From: an uncultured Solirubrobacterales bacterium
Lineage (GTDB): Bacteria; Actinomycetota; Thermoleophilia; Solirubrobacterales; JACPNS01
Direction: 5' to 3'
NCBI GenBank assembly: GCA_937128795.1
Contig: CAKZMQ010000018.1
Span: 1 to 64,000 of the forward strand
Length of the DNA stretch: 64,000 nt
Positions 44,373 to 53,271 of this stretch are shown here, in pieces. A program made the translations under genes and the position numbers. Below the pieces are notes generated by a model, which saw only the letters and a program-made list of their open reading frames with translations, ran no database searches and was not told the DNA's origin. Each line of letters opens with the position of its first letter. Position 1 is the stretch's first letter.

Positions 44373-44810
44373 TCAGACCTGGACTTCCATGACCTTCGGG
44401 TTCTGCGCCTTGTGCGGATGCTCGGCACCGGCGTAGACCTTCAGTTTGCGCAATTGCGCGCGACCGAGCTTGGTGCGCGGCAGCATGCCTTTGACCGAGT
44501 TGCGGATCACTTCTTCCGGACGGCGTTCGAGCTGTTCCTCAAGCGTGCGGGTGCGCAGACCACCGGGATAGCCAGTGTGGCGGTAATAAACCTTTTCGGT
44601 CAGCTTTTTGCCGCTGACGCGGATCTTCTCGGCGTTGACGACGACCACGAAATCGCCGGTATCGATGTGCGGTGTGTATTCCGGCTTGTTCTTGCCACGC
44701 AGCATGTCGGCGATCTGCGTCGCGAGACGCCCGAGAGTTTTACCTTCGGCGTCAACGATGACCCATTCACGGTTGCGGGTCTCGGGCGTGGCTACATACG
44801 TCTTGGACAT
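44373..44810 (-). CDS. rplM: Ribosomal protein uL13
   Basis: A 145-residue uL13 with [20 protein letters not shown], the [20 protein letters not shown] segment, and the family signature near [21 protein letters not shown]. The frame is open for another 48 codons upstream, but [16 protein letters not shown] at ATG 44810 is the standard start. It heads the minus-strand run rplM-rpsI-glmM-glmS-acpS-nnr-alr-cca-HIT-infA. Confidence 0.97.
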   Translation of the reverse strand: MSKTYVATPETRNREWVIVDAEGKTLGRLATQIADMLRGKNKPEYTPHIDTGDFVVVVNAEKIRVSGKKLTEKVYYRHTGYPGGLRTRTLEEQLERRPEEVIRNSVKGMLPRTKLGRAQLRKLKVYAGAEHPHKAQNPKVMEVQV

Positions 44811-45002
44811 TGGCTTTCGGTCTTCCAGAGGAGTTCGAGAAAAAACTTCAGCTTGGGCACGCGAAAAAAAGCCGGGTGCCAAGCGGTTCGCGGAAGGATA
44901 GACGGTTGGATATCCGAGTTTGCGGCCTTGAACGCGGTCCAGCGAGAAAATCATCGCACTCCGACGTCCGGCATGCCTATACTGGCGAACCAGTTCGAAA
45001 AT
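44811..45002. other. Intergenic region upstream of rplM and of the c-di-AMP riboswitch
   Basis: No gene is supported. It must contain the minus-strand promoter for the rplM operon and the plus-strand promoter for the riboswitch-led M23 gene. I could not identify a convincing -35/-10 pair for either. Confidence 0.5.
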
Positions 45003-45201
45003 GCCTGCCTAATCCGGACACTCCAGGGCGTTCGGAGCGGGGGATCCAAAGGGCCGTGATCTTCGTGGATTGCAGCCCAGGGGCTAATCGGACGAGATAC
45101 ACAATCCATGCTCGGGGCCATGCTCGGAACCGCGCCAGGAACGATGTATCCCGCCCGTAGCGCGCTCTTTTCGCGCGAGCCCGTCAGCTAACCCCGTAGG
45201 C
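45003..45201 (+). promoter_or_regulatory. c-di-AMP riboswitch (ydaO/yuaA class)
   Basis: The leader carries the hallmark conserved blocks of this class in order: GGAGCGGGGGATCCA near 45033-45047, GGGGCTAATCGG at about 45080-45091, and CCCGTCAGCTAACCCCGTAG near 45180-45199. The outer P1 stem pairs GCCTGC (45003-45008) with GTAGGC (45196-45201). In actinobacteria this class usually precedes cell-wall hydrolase genes and lowers their expression when c-di-AMP is bound. Here it leads into the M23 peptidase gene 76 bases downstream. The switching element between 45202 and 45277 is not obvious. Confidence 0.95.
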
Positions 45202-45277
45202 CCGAAAAAGAGAAAGGCCGCCGTAAAGCCCCTGTCGACCGCGCGAAACCGCGCAATTCGACGAACGGCGCAATCGA

Positions 45278-46522
45278 ATGGGACTCGGAACCCTCCCGTC
45301 TTACCCTCAAACTTCATACCGACTGCACAGAGGCATAGCCGCGGCGCTTGCGACCGCCTTCTGCATTGCGATCGTCGTAGGTCAGACCGGCACCGCCAGC
45401 GCGGCCAGCGGCGGCGCCGGCGTCGAACTGCGACCGAAGATCACGAAGGTCATCTGCGCCAAGAAATGCGCAGGAAAGAAGCGCAATCGCGTAGCCCGCG
45501 GTGGAAGCACGATTCGCATCAAGGGCGACGACCTGAACATCGCCTCCAAGGTGATCTTTCTCGGCGGACCGGGCTCCCGAGACGACACGGTCGCCAGGGT
45601 CAGGACCGGCAACCGCAAGCGCGCGCTCGTGAAGGTGCCGGCCGATTCTGCCTCTGGGCGAATCGTCGCGGTAACGGCGAACGGCATCAAGTCAAAGGCG
45701 AGTCAGTATTTCACCGTTCTCCCGCAACCCCCGGTCATCGGTACGCCCGAGCTCAAACCGGTACCGACCGGGAATCGCTCGATCTCGCTGCAGGCAGGCA
45801 CAAGCACTCCGCGCAAGGTGTACCTAGGCGCAAAGGAGCTCGTCCGATACTCGCTCAAGCTGAGCGGCGTCGACGGCGCCAAGGTTTCGATCGCCTTGAC
45901 CCGCCTTTCCAGCGGCGAGACCGCAGCCGCTTGGACGATCCCGGCTCCGAACGGACAGGTCGTCTCGGTCGATTGGAACGGCGAGATCGGCAACCAGCCC
46001 GCGTCGCCCGGCCGCTATGCGTTCACCGTCGCGATCAACACAGACCTCGTCGCGCTTTCAAGCGTCAAGCCCTCGAGCGTGGTCGAAGCGCGTGACGCCT
46101 TTGACCTGCACGGTTTCATGTTCCCCGTTCGCGGCAGGTACAACTACGGACGTCGCGGTGCCCGCTTCGGCGGTGGTCGCGGTCACCAAGGGCAAGACCT
46201 GATGGCCCGCTGCGGCACCAAGCTCGTCGCCGCGCGCGGCGGGACCGTCGTCGAGAGCCGCTTCCAGTCGGCCGCAGGAAACTTCATCGTGATCCGCCCG
46301 GACTCTGCCGAAATTGGCGACCAGGCCTACATGCACATGCCGCGCCGTTCGCCGTTCCGCAAGGGCGACCGCGTCTACACCGGCCAGCAAATCGGTCAGG
46401 TCGGATCGACGGGTCGCTCGTCCGCCTGTCATCTGCACTTCGAGCAGTGGACCGGCGCGATCTGGCGATCGCGGCCGATTGACCCACTGCCTAGTTTGCG
46501 CGCCTGGTCCCTGGTCAAATAG
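45278..46522 (+). CDS. Secreted M23 family metallopeptidase
   Basis: A 414-residue exported peptidoglycan endopeptidase. A Sec signal peptide ends near GTASAASG (about 40-46). An IPT/TIG-like immunoglobulin-type domain (about 50-150) and a second beta-rich segment precede the C-terminal lysostaphin-type domain (about 285-410). Zinc ligands and catalytic residues are visible in RGHQGQDLMARCG (HxxxD), the YMHM segment and SSACHLHFEQW (HxH). It probably cleaves cross-link peptides during growth or stress. A c-di-AMP riboswitch controls its leader. Its last eight bases overlap the convergent P450 gene. Confidence 0.93.
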   Translation: MGLGTLPSYPQTSYRLHRGIAAALATAFCIAIVVGQTGTASAASGGAGVELRPKITKVICAKKCAGKKRNRVARGGSTIRIKGDDLNIASKVIFLGGPGSRDDTVARVRTGNRKRALVKVPADSASGRIVAVTANGIKSKASQYFTVLPQPPVIGTPELKPVPTGNRSISLQAGTSTPRKVYLGAKELVRYSLKLSGVDGAKVSIALTRLSSGETAAAWTIPAPNGQVVSVDWNGEIGNQPASPGRYAFTVAINTDLVALSSVKPSSVVEARDAFDLHGFMFPVRGRYNYGRRGARFGGGRGHQGQDLMARCGTKLVAARGGTVVESRFQSAAGNFIVIRPDSAEIGDQAYMHMPRRSPFRKGDRVYTGQQIGQVGSTGRSSACHLHFEQWTGAIWRSRPIDPLPSLRAWSLVK

Positions 46523-47888
46523 CTGCGGCCGGAGTCGCGTCGCGGATTGACTCACCTGCGCGTGCGTCGACGTCCTCGACCTCGATTGGCACGTCCTTGC
46601 CGGGCGCGAAGGTGATCGCCCGTCGCACGATTTTTTCCGGTGACTGTCGGACTGCGCTCACTTCGAGTTTGCGTGCAATCTCCTGAATCACGACGCGCAT
46701 CTCATACAGCGCGAACGAAGCCCCGATGCAGCGACGAATCCCGCCGCCGAACGGCAGCCATACCGAACCCTCGGGTTGCTGCCCGATGAATCGCTCCGGC
46801 CGAAATTCTTCCGGGTCGCCCCAGGTTGCCTCGCGATAGTGCGCGAGGTAGATGTTCGGCGCAACCACACGACCGGGCTTCAATTCGTAGCCGTCGACGG
46901 TCCAGGGCTCCTTGATCACACGCGCGACCAACGGCAGGATCGGACGCATGCGCAGTGATTCCTTGACCACCGCGTCGACGTACTCGCCGGAACCGTCGGG
47001 ATCGCGCGCTTCGTCGACGACGCGCTGCCAGACATCTGGGTGGCGAAGCATCAATTCGAAGGTCCACGCGAGCGAGGTCGCAGTCGTCTCGTGGCCGGCG
47101 ACGACCAGCGTCACGAGCTCGTCGCGGAGTTCGTCATCGGACATCGCGTTGCCGTCCTCGTCAGTCGCCTGCAACAGCATCGAGAGAATGTCCTCGCGAT
47201 CGGCGGCATCCGGTGCAGCCCGGCGCGCGGTTATCTCTTCGAGCATCAGCGCGTCGAAATCGGCCTTGGCGCGATTGAATCCGGCAAACAGTCGCCGCTC
47301 TACGGCCGGGATGCGGCTCGCGATCGGCAACAGGGCAAAACGCTTGAACCACCGCTGCGGCTCGATCGCATTCATCCGGTCACGAAACTCGCGCGTTCGG
47401 TCTGGATCAGTGATCCCGAAAACAACGCGCAGAATCACATCCATCGTGATCGCCTGAGACTCCTCGCGCAGGCGAAACGCCGTCCCGCGCGGCCAGCGTG
47501 CAACTGCAGCCTGTGTGATTTCGCGCATCGCGACCTCATAGGCGCGCATCCGGTCGCCGTGGAATGGCGGCAACAACAACCGGCGTTGGCGCAGGTGTCT
47601 CTGCTCGTCAAGTACCAGCACCGAATTGTCACCAACTATCGGCGCGAGCACGACGTTCGCTTCGCCAGCGTGCAGTTGCTCCGCTTTGGCCGTGAAGACC
47701 TTTCGGATCTCCTGCGGGTTCGCGGTCGCGACGACGTCGCCCGCAGCGAGCAGCTTCACACGATAGGTGTCGCCGTAGTGCGCGCGCATCCAGTGCATGA
47801 ACTGGATCGGACGAAACACCCACAGCGCAGTTTGGACGACCGCGGGAAGCGGTGGCGTGGGCGGAAGATCCGTACGACGACGAGCCAT
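46515..47888 (-). CDS. Cytochrome P450
   Basis: A 457-residue cytochrome P450. The heme thiolate is Cys387 in FGGGIRRCIGASFALYEM, the I-helix oxygen-activation motif is VVAGHETTATSLAW, and the ExxR pair is in VKESLRMRP. The sequence (hydrophilic N-terminus, no membrane anchor) is a soluble bacterial form, closest in style to the CYP102/CYP110/fatty-acid-oxidising branch. No ferredoxin or reductase gene adjoins. An SRPBCC ligand-binding gene lies upstream on the same strand, so the two may act on one hydrophobic substrate, which is inference. Confidence 0.93.
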   Translation of the reverse strand: MARRRTDLPPTPPLPAVVQTALWVFRPIQFMHWMRAHYGDTYRVKLLAAGDVVATANPQEIRKVFTAKAEQLHAGEANVVLAPIVGDNSVLVLDEQRHLRQRRLLLPPFHGDRMRAYEVAMREITQAAVARWPRGTAFRLREESQAITMDVILRVVFGITDPDRTREFRDRMNAIEPQRWFKRFALLPIASRIPAVERRLFAGFNRAKADFDALMLEEITARRAAPDAADREDILSMLLQATDEDGNAMSDDELRDELVTLVVAGHETTATSLAWTFELMLRHPDVWQRVVDEARDPDGSGEYVDAVVKESLRMRPILPLVARVIKEPWTVDGYELKPGRVVAPNIYLAHYREATWGDPEEFRPERFIGQQPEGSVWLPFGGGIRRCIGASFALYEMRVVIQEIARKLEVSAVRQSPEKIVRRAITFAPGKDVPIEVEDVDARAGESIRDATPAAAI

Positions 47889-47950
47889 TGTGAGGAAGTC
47901 TATTGTACGCCGCGCCAGTTCAGGCGGAGATCGCCGGTGGCGGTCCGAAG

Positions 47951-48427
47951 CTACGCGGCGGTGCGGCCCTTGAGCATGCCCTCGAGCCGCTCAAGCGAGA
48001 GTTGGATGTGCCGGTCGATCGTACGCTGCGTCGTCAGACGCATCGCCCAACCGCGAAGCAATCCGGCCGGCTCGCGTCGCGATTCGATCCGTACGCGGGT
48101 CCCCGCCCCTTCCGGGAAAAGCTCGACGCTGATGATCGTCTCGCGATCCATGCGCGGCACATGGCTGACCGCCGGGTGCTCCTCGGTCGTCGTCCACGCG
48201 ACCAACCGCGACGGCTCGTAGGCAGTGACTTCCTGTTCGACGCCATTGCAGAAGCGGTGATAGCGACCGCGCACGATCTGGCGCTGACCCAAGCCCGATC
48301 CGTCGACGACCTCGATCTGCGTGGCGAAAGACAGCCAGTGAGCAAGGCAGTTGGTGTTGTCGATCAACATCCAAACCTGCTCGGTCCTGGCCTCTACGTA
48401 GCGCTCTCCATGAGTCTCAATCACCAT
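47951..48427 (-). CDS. SRPBCC-superfamily (START-like) protein
   Basis: A 158-residue protein with the helix-grip pattern of the polyketide cyclase/START-like superfamily: an N-terminal strand TEQVWMLIDNTNCLAHWLS, antiparallel strands ending with TRVRIESRREPAG, and a long C-terminal helix (IDRHIQLSLERLEGMLKG). Such proteins bind hydrophobic ligands; some act as cyclases or lipid carriers. It lies 62 bases upstream of the P450 gene on the same strand. No catalytic residues can be assigned. Confidence 0.8.
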   Translation of the reverse strand: MVIETHGERYVEARTEQVWMLIDNTNCLAHWLSFATQIEVVDGSGLGQRQIVRGRYHRFCNGVEQEVTAYEPSRLVAWTTTEEHPAVSHVPRMDRETIISVELFPEGAGTRVRIESRREPAGLLRGWAMRLTTQRTIDRHIQLSLERLEGMLKGRTAA

Positions 48428-48510
48428 CAGTGCCTCGTGATCGAGAGTAGACGCGCGGGCCGTCGCTGCGAGCCGTACCGAATTCCGGCGCTCGGCCGCG
48501 AACGCCGCAC

Positions 48511-49881
48511 TCAGACGAGTTCGCGACTCTGCTCGCCACGCTTCACGCGGTACATCGATTCGTCGGCGCGAGCCAAGATGCTCGCGGCATCATGATCGCC
48601 CGGAACGAACTCGGCGACCCCGATGCTCAGTCCCACCTCGCTCAGCCCGCTGGTCGCCTGGTCACCCAGTTGCCCGCGAATTGTCATCAGTTCGTTGATC
48701 CCGGTCTCCGGGCAGATCACCGCGAACTCGTCGCCGCCGATTCGGGCGACCAGATCGGTGTCGCGCATCCTGCCGTCGAGCCGCTGCGCGACCTTGCGCA
48801 GCACTTCGTCGCCAGCAGCATGTCCATTCGCGTCATTGATCGCCTTGAAACCGTCTAGGTCCATCACCATCAAGCCGAGGGAGCGGCCGTAGCGGGCAGC
48901 GCGGCGCCACTCAAGATCTAGGCGCCGATCGAAGGCCTTGCGATTCGAAATGCCGGTCAGCGAGTCGACCATCGCGTCGACCTCGGCGAAGTGGCGACGG
49001 CGACGTTCGCGCCAATAGATTCCCATGCTGAGCAACGCCAGCAGCGACAGCCCGACCATCGCGAAACCGACCCAGTCCGGCACCTGCTCGACCAACCTGG
49101 TCACGACGATCGTGCTGAACGCGCTGGATTCGCTGGTCGGTTCCGCCGCGCGGGATTCCGCGCGATCTCGAACTGCGGGCGCGGAGATCGCAGCACCGGT
49201 TGCGGCGATCTGGGCTGACAGTTCAGCAGGCGGCGCTTCAGGCGGCTCGCTGAATAGATTCTGTTCTGGGCTTCGAACGCCAGAGTCGCCGCCGTTGCCG
49301 GTGCCTTCATCGATCGGTGGCGCCACAGGCGCGGGCGAAGGCGAGGGTGCCGGCGCTGGCGCTGGGGCAATCTCAGGTGCCGGCGTGGTCGGCGGTGATG
49401 CCGGGGCGCTGCCCGGGGGCGTGGATGTTCCGGGTTCGCCACCGATCGGCGGCTGTTCGCCGCCGGCGTCGGGTGCTGGACCGGTCGGGCCAGTTTCGCC
49501 GGTCGGGCCGGTCTCGCCGGTCGAGCCGGTCTCGTCCGTCGGGTCAGTCTCGTCAGTCGGGTCCGTCTCGTTTGTCGGGTCGGCTTCCTCCGTCGGGTCA
49601 GCTTCGTCCGTCGGGTCAGCTTCGTCCGCCGGTTTGGAACCCTCCCCGGAATCGGCAGGATCGGGACTCGCTGCCTCGTCTGCCTCGGCTTCCGCCGCGG
49701 TCGAAGTCGATTCCGTGGCACCAGCCACGTCAGCCTGCGCGGGGTCGTTCTGGTCGGCCTGCTCAAGTGCGGATGGCTCGTCTGCACCCTGGAACGCAGT
49801 TGCCGGAACGGTCGCTGGGACGACCAACAAGAGGCAAATTACTGAGATTGTCGCGATTCTGAGCCGATGATTGGTGGCCAT
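48511..49881 (-). CDS. Diguanylate cyclase with exported Thr/Asp/Glu/Pro repeat region
   Basis: A 456-residue protein. A signal-peptide-like N-terminus (about 8-31) leads into about 190 exported residues made of acidic repeats of the type DPTDETDPTDE, then Pro/Gly/Ala-rich sequence. One transmembrane helix (about 268-287) precedes a cytoplasmic GGDEF domain (about 298-450). The active loop is RIGGDEF and the inhibitory site RDTD is intact, so the enzyme should make c-di-GMP with product inhibition. The extracellular part has no recognised sensor fold. ATG 49881 is preferred over a GTG three codons upstream. Confidence 0.9.
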   Translation of the reverse strand: MATNHRLRIATISVICLLLVVPATVPATAFQGADEPSALEQADQNDPAQADVAGATESTSTAAEAEADEAASPDPADSGEGSKPADEADPTDEADPTEEADPTNETDPTDETDPTDETGSTGETGPTGETGPTGPAPDAGGEQPPIGGEPGTSTPPGSAPASPPTTPAPEIAPAPAPAPSPSPAPVAPPIDEGTGNGGDSGVRSPEQNLFSEPPEAPPAELSAQIAATGAAISAPAVRDRAESRAAEPTSESSAFSTIVVTRLVEQVPDWVGFAMVGLSLLALLSMGIYWRERRRRHFAEVDAMVDSLTGISNRKAFDRRLDLEWRRAARYGRSLGLMVMDLDGFKAINDANGHAAGDEVLRKVAQRLDGRMRDTDLVARIGGDEFAVICPETGINELMTIRGQLGDQATSGLSEVGLSIGVAEFVPGDHDAASILARADESMYRVKRGEQSRELV

Positions 49882-50129
49882 CGTTTCCACCCCCTGACGC
49901 CGTGAATACTGCTGCGGAGCGGCGTTTCAGGTTATTTTCCGAGTTGCGCGTCCAAGGTTTTCCGAATCGGCCAAGGACCACGCCGTTTTCTGGGTATCGG
50001 CACCAGAATCGGAACCTTTAGCCCTATAAATAAGACTTTTGTCCACGCCCGCTACACATAACTGCCGACTTCCGCTCGCAGCCTAAGCTCCTAGCCGTCT
50101 CGCAGCCAAAACGATCAAAGGGGAATTCG

Positions 50130-50888
50130 ATGGAACTGGTCATCAGTGAGGATCGCGGCGCCGTGCGTCACGTCGTCCTCAATCGCGCCGAAAAGCGCAA
50201 CGCATTCAACTTTGAGTTGGTCGAAGCGCTTGGTGACGCACTCGCCAGTGCCGCCGACGATTCGAGCGTGCGCGTGGTCGTGATTCGCGGCGAGGGCTCG
50301 GTGTTCTCGTCCGGCATGGATGTCAAGGAACTCGCCTCGCTATCTGGGTCGCCGCAGCGGCTGCGCGAATTTCGGCGTCGGGCCATCCAGGCGTGGAACC
50401 TCGCAGAAGAAATGACGAAACCGACGATCGCCCAGATTCACGGCGCGTGCATGGGCGGGGCGATGGAGTTGGCACTTGACTGCGACCTGCGGGTAATTGA
50501 CACTGCCGCGCGAATGAGCATCCCGGAAGTGCGGCTGGGGTTGATTCCGGACGTCGGCGGTTCGTCTCGACTACCAGCGGTGGTCGGTTTGGGCCGAGCG
50601 AAGGAACTGATCCTCACCGGGCGTGAATTCGACGCCGAGGAGGCACTTCGAATCGGCCTCGCAAACCGAGTCGCCGACGCCGCCGAGCTCGATGCCGCAA
50701 CCGAGGAGCTGACGACCGACCTCACCGCCGGGTTCGCGGTGCCGATCGGTCTCGCCAAGCGCGTGCTCGACGCGGCCGCCAAGCCCGCGCTCTCGACCAC
50801 GCTGGAACTCGAGGTCACGGCGCAGGAAGTATCCGTGGCGTCGCTGTCTGCTGCGATGCGGGATGCCGCGGCGGCAACCGGCGAGTAG
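50130..50888 (+). CDS. Enoyl-CoA hydratase/isomerase family protein
   Basis: A 252-residue crotonase-fold protein. Glu113 (GGAMELALDCD) and Glu133 (SIPEVRLGLIPDVGG) occupy the two hydratase glutamate positions, and Asp141 follows in the PDVGG loop. The oxyanion-hole motif FSSGMDVKEL is present. Hydration or isomerisation of an enoyl-CoA is expected, with substrate unknown. It is preceded by a 250-bp intergenic region and by AAAGGGGAATTCG next to its ATG, so it has its own promoter. It is paralogous to the enzyme at 2977. Confidence 0.92.
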   Translation: MELVISEDRGAVRHVVLNRAEKRNAFNFELVEALGDALASAADDSSVRVVVIRGEGSVFSSGMDVKELASLSGSPQRLREFRRRAIQAWNLAEEMTKPTIAQIHGACMGGAMELALDCDLRVIDTAARMSIPEVRLGLIPDVGGSSRLPAVVGLGRAKELILTGREFDAEEALRIGLANRVADAAELDAATEELTTDLTAGFAVPIGLAKRVLDAAAKPALSTTLELEVTAQEVSVASLSAAMRDAAAATGE

Positions 50889-50987
50889 GCGCCACAACCG
50901 GCGACGCACGCTATTGGCCAATCGGCATTAGTACCTCCTAAACCGTTGTACAGACGTACAGCCAGAGCAGACGCCACCATCCATACG

Positions 50988-52445
50988 ATGGGGTGCATCA
51001 GTACCGTGCAGCAAATCCATGCCCCCGGTGGCGTGCTTGACGGGTACGCCCTGGGCGGCGGCTACTTCGACGAGGCGTTCGACGATTCCGGGAAACCCCG
51101 ACCGCACTACGCGGCGATCATCGATCAACTTTCCGCCCTCGAACTCGCGGATCTGAAACGCGCCGCGCAGGACGCGATCGACACCCGCGGAGTCGCCTTC
51201 ACGACCAGGACAGGAACGCTGCCCTTCGTCGTGGACCCCGTGCCGCGGGTTATAACCAGCGACGAGTGGCGATTGGTGTCTGCAGCGGTGAATCAGCGCG
51301 TGCGGGCGCTGAATGCGTTCGTTCGCGACGTCTACGGCACGCGCCGGATCTTCGGTGCGGGACTGATTCCGTGGGCGGCCGTGGAAAGTGCCGAATACTT
51401 TGAGCCGGACCTCGTCGGTACCGACCCACCGGCCGGAATCTTCACCAACATCGCGGGGCTCGATCTCGTGCGCGGAAGTGACGGTGAGCTCAGGGTGCTC
51501 GAGGACAACGTCCGCTCGCCCTCCGGGCTGACATTTTCGCTCGCAGCGCGACAGATGAGCGACGCGGCGGTGCCGTTCACCGGCGGGACGCAGAAACTCC
51601 CTGTCGACGCGAACGTCTTCGCGGCGATTTCAGATGCGCTGCACGCCGCGGCGCCGGTGGACAACGGCGAGCCGGCGATCGCGCTGGTCAGCGACGGCCC
51701 GGGCAGTGCCGCCTGGTATGAGCATCAGCAGGTCGCGAAGGCGCTCGACATCTACCTCTTCTCGCTCGATCAACTCGAAAATCAGGGCGATTCGGTCTAC
51801 GGGCGCGATGCTGACGGTCTGCTCAAGCCAATCGACGTGATCTACCGCCGGACGGACCTCGACCGCCTGAGGCTGCCGTCCGGCGCGCTCACGCAACTTG
51901 GCGAGCTGCTGCTCGACCCGATTCGGGAGAACAAGGTCGCGAGCGTGAACGCGTTCGGGTCGGGGATCGCCGACGACAAGTTGCTGCACGCCTACGTCGA
52001 ACAGATGATCATTTTCTATCTGGCCGAAGAGCCGGTCATGGAATCGGTCAAGACTTATGACCCGTCCAACTTCGAGACGCGGGCGATGGTCGAGGATCGA
52101 ATCGGCGAGCTCGTGATCAAACCGCGCGGCGGCCTCGGAGGCGCCGGCGTCACGATCGGCCCGAAGGCATCACGCGACGACCTCGATGCGGCCGTTGCGC
52201 TGCTCAATGCAGAACCGGAGCAGTGGGTGGCGCAAGAAACCGTCGCGCTCTCCACCCATCCGACGGTGGCCGGAAACTCTCTTGAGCCACGCCACATCGA
52301 CCTTCGGCCGTATGCCATCCACACGGGCGACGACGTCCGGACCCTGCCCGCTTGTCTCACGCGGGTGGCGCTCGAGAGAGGCGGGCTGATCGTCAACAGT
52401 TCGCAAAACGGAGGTGCCAAAGACACATGGATAACGGCCGAATGA
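50988..52445 (+). CDS. Circularly permuted ATP-grasp protein (type 1)
   Basis: A 485-residue member of the CP_ATPgrasp_1 family. Landmarks are YFDEAFDDSGKPRPHY at the start, RVRALNAFVRDVYG, VLEDNVRSPSGLTFSLAAR, VIYRRTDLD, VIKPRGGLGGAG (the ATP-binding loop), PRHIDLRPYAI and the closing VNSSQNGGAKDTW. The family is predicted to form peptide or amide bonds with acyl-phosphate intermediates; products are unknown in most cases. Elsewhere it is usually followed by alpha-E and transglutaminase-like genes, which are absent here. Instead an amidotransferase and a GCS2 ligase follow. ATG 50988 (MGCISTVQQ) is chosen; the frame extends upstream. Confidence 0.9.
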   Translation: MGCISTVQQIHAPGGVLDGYALGGGYFDEAFDDSGKPRPHYAAIIDQLSALELADLKRAAQDAIDTRGVAFTTRTGTLPFVVDPVPRVITSDEWRLVSAAVNQRVRALNAFVRDVYGTRRIFGAGLIPWAAVESAEYFEPDLVGTDPPAGIFTNIAGLDLVRGSDGELRVLEDNVRSPSGLTFSLAARQMSDAAVPFTGGTQKLPVDANVFAAISDALHAAAPVDNGEPAIALVSDGPGSAAWYEHQQVAKALDIYLFSLDQLENQGDSVYGRDADGLLKPIDVIYRRTDLDRLRLPSGALTQLGELLLDPIRENKVASVNAFGSGIADDKLLHAYVEQMIIFYLAEEPVMESVKTYDPSNFETRAMVEDRIGELVIKPRGGLGGAGVTIGPKASRDDLDAAVALLNAEPEQWVAQETVALSTHPTVAGNSLEPRHIDLRPYAIHTGDDVRTLPACLTRVALERGGLIVNSSQNGGAKDTWITAE

Positions 52446-52482
52446 TGGAACTTGATCCAACAAATTGCTTCAGGATGGGACG

Positions 52483-53271
52483 ATGACGATGTCGCAGCGA
52501 CCGATCATCGGGGTCTCAAGCTCGGAGATCCGCACTCCAGAACATCTCAAGCAGATTCCGACCGGCGAACCACCCCACCGCGAGATCTGCCTCGGTATCC
52601 CGTACCTCGACTCCGTCCAGCAAGTCAACGCGGTGCCGCTGATCATCCCGCCGATGAAGCAGGTCACCATCGACGCGGTGCTCGATTCCGTTGACGCTGT
52701 CTGCCTGTCGGGCGGACCGGATCTCGACCCGAGCACGTATGGCCAACCACCGCACGAGCAACTCGGGCCCACCGAGCTCGCAACCGACAGCTTCGAGATT
52801 GCCCTGGCGCGCGCCGCAGACGCGCGCCAGATGCCGATTCTCGCGATCTGTAGAGGAGCCCAGGTGCTGAACGTCGCACGCGGAGGTTCGTTGATCCAGC
52901 ACATCCCGGACGTTTTCGGCGAGGATCTTCAGCACCGGCAGTCCGAGCTCGGGCACCACACCACACACGGCGTAATGATCGAGCCGGGCACGCTGCTCGA
53001 GCGCACGCTTGGCCGGATGGAGGTCGAAGTCAACTCGTTCCACCATCAGAGCGTCGAGCAACTCGGCAAGCAACTGCGTGTTTCGGCGCGTTCAACCGAC
53101 GGAATCGTCGAGGGCATCGAAGCGGTGGATCGCGACTTCGTGATCGGAGTGCAGTGGCACGCCGAGAGCCTTACCAACCACGAGGAGCACGAAGCACTGT
53201 TTCGCGGCCTCGCAGAAGCCGCGATTCGATACAGATCAGACTCCGGCGCAAGGAGAATCGAGGCCGTATGA
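52483..53271 (+). CDS. Class I glutamine amidotransferase-like (peptidase C26) protein
   Basis: A 262-residue protein of the gamma-glutamyl-gamma-aminobutyrate hydrolase (PuuD) class. The triad is Cys123 (ILAICRGAQVLNVARGG), His226 and Glu228 (GVQWHAES). It could hydrolyse a gamma-glutamyl bond or release ammonia from glutamine. The frame is open upstream, but ATG 52483 follows AGGATGGGA and starts the first strand (MTMSQRPIIGVSSS); ATG 52489 is also possible. It begins 37 bases after the ATP-grasp gene and its stop overlaps the next start as ATGA. It is therefore the middle gene of a three-gene unit. Confidence 0.92.
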   Translation: MTMSQRPIIGVSSSEIRTPEHLKQIPTGEPPHREICLGIPYLDSVQQVNAVPLIIPPMKQVTIDAVLDSVDAVCLSGGPDLDPSTYGQPPHEQLGPTELATDSFEIALARAADARQMPILAICRGAQVLNVARGGSLIQHIPDVFGEDLQHRQSELGHHTTHGVMIEPGTLLERTLGRMEVEVNSFHHQSVEQLGKQLRVSARSTDGIVEGIEAVDRDFVIGVQWHAESLTNHEEHEALFRGLAEAAIRYRSDSGARRIEAV

